From the NCBI RefSeq assembly GCF_014652915.1, contig NZ_BMZS01000003.1, positions 186,001 to 250,000 on the forward strand: a stretch of 64,000 nucleotides of DNA, in the 5' to 3' direction. The notes beneath the pieces were generated by a model. The model was not told the DNA's origin and did not search any database. It was given only the letters and a program-made list of their open reading frames with translations. Source of the stretch: Thalassobaculum fulvum. Its GTDB lineage: Bacteria; Pseudomonadota; Alphaproteobacteria; Thalassobaculales; Thalassobaculaceae. Of the stretch, positions 59,583-64,000 are shown piece by piece. Every line of letters begins with the position of its first letter. Position 1 is the stretch's first letter. The position numbers and the translations under genes were made by a program.

Positions 59583-60575
59583 TCAGCTCGCAACGGTCCC
59601 TTGCAGGACCTCCTTGTTGACGACGACGGCCGGATCGAGCGTGCCGTCGAAAGTGGCCAGAATGTTCTCGATGGTCTGGTAGGCCGACCGCTTGAGGGCT
59701 TCCAGGCTGGCGCCGGCGGAATGCGGCGTCATCAGGATCCGGGGTTCCTGGAAGAACGGATGGTCGGGCGCCGGCGGCTCGACATCGAACACGTCCATGC
59801 CGGCGCCGGCGATCTGCCCCGACCGTACAGCCGCGAGCAGGGCGGCCTCGTCGACCAGGCCGCCGCGCGCGCAGTTGACCACCAGGGCGCCCTTGCGCAG
59901 AGCGGCGAGTTCGGCCGCCCCGACGATGCCGATGGTCTCGGCGTTGCGCGGGCAGTGCACGGTCACGGCATCGACCTCGCTGAGCACGGCCCGGAAGTCG
60001 GCGACCGGCTCGGCCCCCATCGTGCGGATCGCGTCCTGGTCGATGTACGGGTCGTAGCCCAGCACCCGCATGTCGAACGCCCGGGCCCGCCTGACGACGC
60101 GCGAGCCGATGCGGCCGAGCCCGACGACCAGCAGGGTGCGGCCCTCCAGGTCGATCGCCTGGTGCTCGCCGCGCCGGGCCCAGTCGCCGCGCCGGACCAG
60201 CGGGTCGAAGGCGGTCAGCTGCTTGGCCAGGACCAGCAGGAACATCATCGCCTGTTCGGCGACCGACGGCGCATTGGCGCGCGGCGCGATGGTCAGCCGG
60301 ACGCCATTGTCGGTGCAGGCGGCGACGTCGACGGCGTCGTAGCCGACCCCATGGCGCGACACGACCTCGAGGCAACCCGACGCCTCGATGATCCTGCGGG
60401 TGACCGGCGCCACCCGGACGGCGATACCGTGCACGCCCTCGATGTGCCGGAGCACGTTGGCTTCCGAGTAGTCGGTGAGCACCTCGAACTCGACGTCGTC
60501 CCGGCCCTCGAGCAGCGCCATGCCTTCCGGGTGGATGACGCCGAGGACCAGGACCTTTTTCTTGTTGCTGGCCAC
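59583..60575 (-). CDS. D-2-hydroxyacid dehydrogenase
   Basis: A 330-residue NAD-dependent D-isomer-specific 2-hydroxyacid dehydrogenase. The nucleotide motif is VVGLGRIGSRVVRRARAFDM. Catalytic Arg lies in NCARGGLVDE, Glu in DVFDVEPP and His in MTPHSAGAS, all as in the family. It would interconvert a 2-keto and a 2-hydroxy acid in the sugar-acid pathway. It lies 10 bases from the upstream RraA-type gene. Confidence 0.93.
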   Translation of the reverse strand: MASNKKKVLVLGVIHPEGMALLEGRDDVEFEVLTDYSEANVLRHIEGVHGIAVRVAPVTRRIIEASGCLEVVSRHGVGYDAVDVAACTDNGVRLTIAPRANAPSVAEQAMMFLLVLAKQLTAFDPLVRRGDWARRGEHQAIDLEGRTLLVVGLGRIGSRVVRRARAFDMRVLGYDPYIDQDAIRTMGAEPVADFRAVLSEVDAVTVHCPRNAETIGIVGAAELAALRKGALVVNCARGGLVDEAALLAAVRSGQIAGAGMDVFDVEPPAPDHPFFQEPRILMTPHSAGASLEALKRSAYQTIENILATFDGTLDPAVVVNKEVLQGTVAS

Positions 60576-60585
60576 GGCGGCGCCC

Positions 60586-61287
60586 TTAGTGGATCTCGGC
60601 CGACTTGCCCATGGCGGCCTTCAGTTTCCCGATGTCGAAGCCCGGCGCCCGTGCGGCTTCCAGGATCACCGCCTCGCGGCGGGTCAGCAGCTCGACGGCG
60701 TCCGGCAGCTTCTTGACCGAGTCGCGCGGGATGACGACGGCGCCGTGGCGGTCGGCGTGCACGATGTCGCCACTGTTCACCACCATGCCGTACAAGTTCA
60801 CCTGGCCGCCGTGGTCGACGACGTGGACGTGGGCATGGCTCGGGCCGATCTTGCCGGCGACGAGCTGGAAGCCCGGGGCGCAGGCGTCGAGATCGCGGAT
60901 CGAGCCGTTGGTGACCACGCCCTGGGCGCCCAGGCCCTTGTGGATCGCGGTGTTGACCTCACCCCAGAACGCGCCGAAACCGGGCTCCGGGTCGAGGTCC
61001 TGGATCACCACCACGGTCGGGCCGGGCTTCGAGGCGACGTACTCGTAGTAGGCCTGACGGGCCGCCAGGTTCTCGGCGGCGGTCCGGACCGCCGGCGCCA
61101 TCGCGCGGATGGTCGCGGTGCGGGCGAAACCGCAGATCGGCTTCAGGTCCGGGAACGCGCAGACCATCTGGCCGGTCGTAAACCCTGTGGCCCGCCGCTC
61201 GGGGTTCGTCACCTCGAGCGCGTTGCAGATCGTCGGGGTATCCCACGCGGTCAGGCGGTCGAGGTCCGCTGCCGAGATCTCGGTCAT
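60586..61287 (-). CDS. RraA-family 4-hydroxy-2-oxoacid aldolase / oxaloacetate decarboxylase
   Basis: A 233-residue RraA-like protein. This fold includes 4-carboxy-4-hydroxy-2-oxoadipate aldolase and oxaloacetate decarboxylase, which release pyruvate. TPTICNALEVTN starts the domain, GFGAFWGEVNTAIHKGLGAQGVVTNGSIRD holds the metal Asp and Arg, split here as GFGAFWGEVNTAI and VVTNGSIRDLD. VHADRHGAVVIPRD is the last block. It heads the operon; ATG 61287 is chosen for the GGGACGG upstream and because the longer reading frame adds 29 low-complexity residues. Confidence 0.9.
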   Translation of the reverse strand: MTEISAADLDRLTAWDTPTICNALEVTNPERRATGFTTGQMVCAFPDLKPICGFARTATIRAMAPAVRTAAENLAARQAYYEYVASKPGPTVVVIQDLDPEPGFGAFWGEVNTAIHKGLGAQGVVTNGSIRDLDACAPGFQLVAGKIGPSHAHVHVVDHGGQVNLYGMVVNSGDIVHADRHGAVVIPRDSVKKLPDAVELLTRREAVILEAARAPGFDIGKLKAAMGKSAEIH

Positions 61288-61454
61288 GGTTTCCGTCCCT
61301 TGCTTTCGGTGCTCATGTGTCTGCGTTTCGCAGGATGGTCCGCGGCCGGTCGGCCAAAGAGGTATGATGATCACACTAGCAGGGGCGGTGGCCTAGGCAA
61401 CAGGTCAGGCCGTTCCGGCTTGCCGGTTTTCCCGTCCTCGGTCACTTTCGCGCC

Positions 61455-62390
61455 ATGACGACGCGCGACATCGATCTCGCCTGCTTCGGCGAACCCCTGA
61501 TGGAGCTGACGCGGGTCACCCGCGACGGTGAGTCCCCCTCGTATCGACCCGGCTACGGCGGCGATACGTCGAACTGCGCGATCGCCGCGGCCCGGCAGGG
61601 CGCGCGGACGGCCTACATCTCGGCCGTCGGCGACGACAGCTTCGGGCGCGAGCTGCGCGAGCTCTGGGAGCGGGAGGGCGTCGACCACTCGGCGGTCCGG
61701 ACCGATCCGGCAGCACCGACCGGCCTCTACATCATCACGCCGAGCCCGGCCGGGCGCGATTTCGCCTACTACCGGGCGGGATCGGCCGCGAGCCGGTACC
61801 GGCCCGAGGACCTGCCGCTCGGGCTGCTGCCGCGGGTGCGTGTCGTCCAGCTCTCCGGCATCAGCCAGGCGGTCGGCGAGGGGCCTTGCGATGCTGGCTT
61901 CCGGCTGATCGAGGCGGCCCGCGAAGCCGGCTGCGAGGTGGCCTACGACACCAACCTGCGCCTGAAGCTGTGGTCGCTGGAGCGCGCGCGCGCGGTCATG
62001 CATGGGGCGATCGAGCGCTGCACCGTGGCGCTGCCCTCGGTCGACGACTCGCGGATCCTCACCGGTCTCGATGAACCCGACGCCATCGCCGACGCCTATC
62101 TGCGCCGCGGGCCGCGCGTCGTGGCGTTGAAGCTCGGCGCCGAGGGGGCCCTGGTCGCGACCGCGGACCGCCGCGAGCGGCTGGCCCCGAACCGGGTCAC
62201 GGCGGTCGACGCGACCGGTGCCGGCGACACCTTCGACGGGGCCTTCCTGGCGCGGCTGGCGGCCGGCGACGATCCGTTCGAGGCCGCCCGCTACGCCAAC
62301 GCGGCGGCGGCGCTGACGACCACCGGATACGGCGCCGTGGCGCCGATCCCGCGGGCCGAGGCGGTGAGGGAGTTGCTGGCCGGGAACTAG
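61455..62390 (+). CDS. kdgK: PfkB-family sugar kinase, probable 2-keto-3-deoxygluconate kinase
   Basis: A 311-residue ribokinase-fold kinase. GGDTSNCAIAAARQG is the N-terminal signature and DATGAGDTFDGAFLA the C-terminal one with the catalytic Asp. LKLGAEGALV is the ATP region. AYDTNLRLKLW is close to 2-keto-3-deoxygluconate kinases, which phosphorylate KDG before aldol cleavage. It is divergent from the RraA-aldolase operon by 167 bases. The symbol is tentative. Confidence 0.85.
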   Translation: MTTRDIDLACFGEPLMELTRVTRDGESPSYRPGYGGDTSNCAIAAARQGARTAYISAVGDDSFGRELRELWEREGVDHSAVRTDPAAPTGLYIITPSPAGRDFAYYRAGSAASRYRPEDLPLGLLPRVRVVQLSGISQAVGEGPCDAGFRLIEAAREAGCEVAYDTNLRLKLWSLERARAVMHGAIERCTVALPSVDDSRILTGLDEPDAIADAYLRRGPRVVALKLGAEGALVATADRRERLAPNRVTAVDATGAGDTFDGAFLARLAAGDDPFEAARYANAAAALTTTGYGAVAPIPRAEAVRELLAGN

Positions 62391-62469
62391 CGTCCTGCCG
62401 GCGCTGGTCATGACAGTGGCAGTGCCCCAGCGTATGGTGCCCCCGACAGTTCAATCCGAGGAGCCCGCC

Positions 62470-62982
62470 ATGCGCGCGCGTGTCATCGATCGGGAGCGGC
62501 CGGCATCGACGCACCCGTTTTCGCCCCTGGAGATCGTCGAGAAGGCGATCCCTGAGGACGAGCGGGTCTGGGTGCCGCAGGCGCCCAACGTCTGGTTCCG
62601 GCCGCTGATGCTGAACACCTTGAACGGCGGGTGGTGCAACCTGCTGCGGGTCCGCAAGTCCGGCGTGCTGAGCCGGCACCTGCATCCCGCACCGGTGCAC
62701 GGCTTCGTGCTCAAGGGGCAGTGGCGCTACCTGGAGCACGACTGGATCGCGACCGAGGGCTCCTACGTGTTCGAGCCGCCGGGCGAGACCCACACCCTGG
62801 TGGTCGACGAGGACTGCGAGGAGATGATCACGTTCTTCAACATCTCGGGCTGCATGTACTACGTCGACGAACAGGGCAATTGCACCGGCTTCGAGGACGT
62901 GTTCGCCAAGATGGACATGTGCCGCAAGCACTACACTGAGGTCGGGCTCGGCGCCGACTACGTCGACAGGTTCGTCCGCTGA
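62470..62982 (+). CDS. Cupin dioxygenase-like protein (DAD family)
   Basis: A 170-residue single-cupin protein like 2,4'-dihydroxyacetophenone dioxygenase and acetylacetone dioxygenase relatives. SRHLHPAPVHGFVLKG holds the iron histidines, and VFEPPGETHTLVVDEDC the second half with the third His. SGCMYYVDEQGNCTGFEDVF follows, typical for the group. Whether it cleaves C-C bonds here is unknown. The ATG at 62470 follows GAGGAG. Confidence 0.87.
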   Translation: MRARVIDRERPASTHPFSPLEIVEKAIPEDERVWVPQAPNVWFRPLMLNTLNGGWCNLLRVRKSGVLSRHLHPAPVHGFVLKGQWRYLEHDWIATEGSYVFEPPGETHTLVVDEDCEEMITFFNISGCMYYVDEQGNCTGFEDVFAKMDMCRKHYTEVGLGADYVDRFVR

Positions 62983-62998
62983 CGCCGGGCGCCGCGGC

Positions 62999-63448
62999 AT
63001 GGACCGGCGCAAGCGCATCGGGCTGGTCGCCCATGACGCGAAGAAGGCGGACCTGCTCGACTGGGTGACCGCCAACCGGGACCGGCTGGCCGTCCACGAC
63101 CTGTGGGCGACCGGCACCACCGGCGCGGTGATCGCCGAGCGCACCGGGCTGCCGGTGCACCGCCTGAAGAGCGGGCCGCTCGGCGGCGACCAGCAGATGG
63201 GTGCGCTGATCGCCGACGGCGCGCTCGATGCGCTGGTGTTCTTCTCCGACCCGATGTCGGCGATGCCGCACGACGTCGACGTGAAGGCGCTGGTCCGGCT
63301 CTCGACCGTCTACAACATCGTCCTGGCCTGCAACCGGACGACCGCCGACTTCGTGATCGCCAGCCCGCTGTTCGACGCCGCCTATGCCCCGGTCGAGACC
63401 GACTACACCGGTTATCTGGGCCGGGCGCTTCCGTCGCGCCCGGAATAG
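62999..63448 (+). CDS. mgsA: Methylglyoxal synthase
   Basis: A 149-residue enzyme converting dihydroxyacetone phosphate to methylglyoxal and phosphate, a bypass of lower glycolysis under phosphate limitation. His12 in VAHDAKK, SGPLGGDQQMGA with Asp64, and FFSDPMSAMPHDVDVKALVR with His91 and Asp94 are the expected catalytic residues at the right spacing. WATGTTG is the phosphate loop. It ends in a shared terminator with the opposing TRAP gene. Confidence 0.94.
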   Translation: MDRRKRIGLVAHDAKKADLLDWVTANRDRLAVHDLWATGTTGAVIAERTGLPVHRLKSGPLGGDQQMGALIADGALDALVFFSDPMSAMPHDVDVKALVRLSTVYNIVLACNRTTADFVIASPLFDAAYAPVETDYTGYLGRALPSRPE

Positions 63449-63467
63449 GGGGGACTCCCCAATGACG

Positions 63468-63495
63468 AAGGGCCGCTCCTTGAGGAGCGGCCCTT
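63468..63495. terminator. Bidirectional terminator between mgsA and the TRAP permease
   Basis: A perfect 12-bp stem AAGGGCCGCTCC / GGAGCGGCCCTT (63468-63479 and 63484-63495) with loop TTGA. The short AA and TT ends give weak U tracts both ways. It sits midway between two converging genes. Confidence 0.7.
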
Positions 63496-63522
63496 GCCGT
63501 GCGTCGAACCAACTGGTGCTGG

Positions 63523-64000
63523 TTACTCGAGCACCAGGTTGGGCAGCCAGAGCGTGATCTGCGGCCAGATCATGCAGGCCACCAGGCCCATCACCTGCAG
63601 CACCACGAACGGGATGATGCCGCGGTAGATGTTCTGGATCTTCACCGAGTTCGGTGCCACGCCCTTCAGATAGAACAGGGCGAACCCGAACGGTGGCGTG
63701 AGGAACGACGTCTGCAGGTTCACCGCCACCAGGATGGCGAACCAGTAGATGATGTCGCGGCCTTCGACGTGGCTGCCGAAATCCATCAGTTCCACGATCG
63801 GGGCGAACACCGGCAGCACGATCAGGGTGATCTCGATCCAGTCGAAGAAGAACCCGAGGATGAAGATCGTCGTCATCAGCACGAACAGCAGGCCCCAGGC
63901 CTCGAAGCCGAGGTGCTCGATGAACTCGATGATGATGTCTTCACCGCCCAGCGACCGGAACACGTAGGAGAACGCGGTCGCCCCCATGAAGATGAAGAAG
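63523..64000 (-). CDS. TRAP transporter large permease DctM, C-terminal part (runs off window)
   Basis: About the last 159 residues of a TRAP large permease subunit; the frame continues past base 64000 (FFIFMGATAFSYVF). DWIEITLIVLPVFAPIV and NLQTSFLTPPFGFALFYLKG are diagnostic DctM segments. These importers take up C4-dicarboxylates, sugar acids or similar with a periplasmic binding protein. Its position beside the sugar-acid operon suggests uptake of such an acid. Reads leftwards into the shared terminator. Confidence 0.93.
   Translation of the reverse strand, partial: FFIFMGATAFSYVFRSLGGEDIIIEFIEHLGFEAWGLLFVLMTTIFILGFFFDWIEITLIVLPVFAPIVELMDFGSHVEGRDIIYWFAILVAVNLQTSFLTPPFGFALFYLKGVAPNSVKIQNIYRGIIPFVVLQVMGLVACMIWPQITLWLPNLVLE

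Overview
The window is a very GC-rich chromosomal segment (about 70% by eye) from an alphaproteobacterium, most likely a marine or soil member of the Rhodospirillales. The clues are the codon bias towards C/G at third positions, a Fur-family protein without the usual CxxC metal cysteines, a five-gene liv transporter operon with an extra small membrane protein, many dispersed catabolic modules and a PAS protein of the kind common in that order. No rRNA, tRNA, CRISPR array, integrase or transposase gene was seen.

Layout. 1-2.5 kb: end of an MFS transporter, a porin, small membrane and ParB-like proteins. 2.5-7.5 kb: otsB, a PhyH-type dioxygenase and a PhnZ-like HD oxygenase separated by a racemase, a thiol-dioxygenase-like cupin, fur and a PaaI-type thioesterase. 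7.5-10.7 kb: an unrecognised four-gene minus-strand operon. Two long exported paralogues (periplasmic domain, SHOCT-like segment, DUF2061-like membrane hairpin) are flanked by two short hydrophobic exported paralogues. 11-16.7 kb: branched-chain amino-acid ABC transporter livHMGF, a small membrane protein and livK. 16.7-22.7 kb: racemase, putA with a divergent Lrp regulator, MBL hydrolase. 22.9-34.9 kb: GMC oxidoreductase, CurA-like reductase, an SRPBCC / wHTH regulator / beta-propeller group with an unusual inverted repeat, acyl-CoA synthetase, MFS, two SDRs and an APH-like kinase.

35.0-37.6 kb is an AT-richer two-gene island, clearly foreign: a 2-TM protein translationally coupled to a DUF262 protein. 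Its form is that of a phage-defence cassette. 37.7-51.7 kb: DsbA-like isomerase, acyl-CoA ligase with its TetR regulator, a lipoprotein with a PAPAA tail, CDF-like transporter, PAS protein, MmgE/PrpD, hydrolase/SDR/GST/ATC-hydrolase cluster, amidase and a stand-alone phnM, epoxide-hydrolase-like protein. 51.7-57.6 kb: rpmF with a clear promoter and terminator, GntR regulator divergent from aminotransferase-dipeptidase-MBL genes, an isocitrate-lyase superfamily enzyme, and an XRE protein carrying a DnaJ-like zinc motif. 57.7-64 kb: a sugar-acid catabolic region (Ldh2-type dehydrogenase, HpcH aldolase, D-2-hydroxyacid dehydrogenase, RraA, PfkB kinase, cupin, mgsA) ending in a truncated TRAP permease.

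The genes point to a heterotroph that takes up and degrades amino acids, proline, acyl compounds, sugar acids and possibly phosphonates. A family of REP/BIME-like palindromic repeats is scattered between genes at seven loci. The two most interesting candidates for undescribed systems are the 7.5-10.7 kb exported-protein operon and the 35.0-37.6 kb DUF262 island. All functions are read from sequence motifs only; no search was run.
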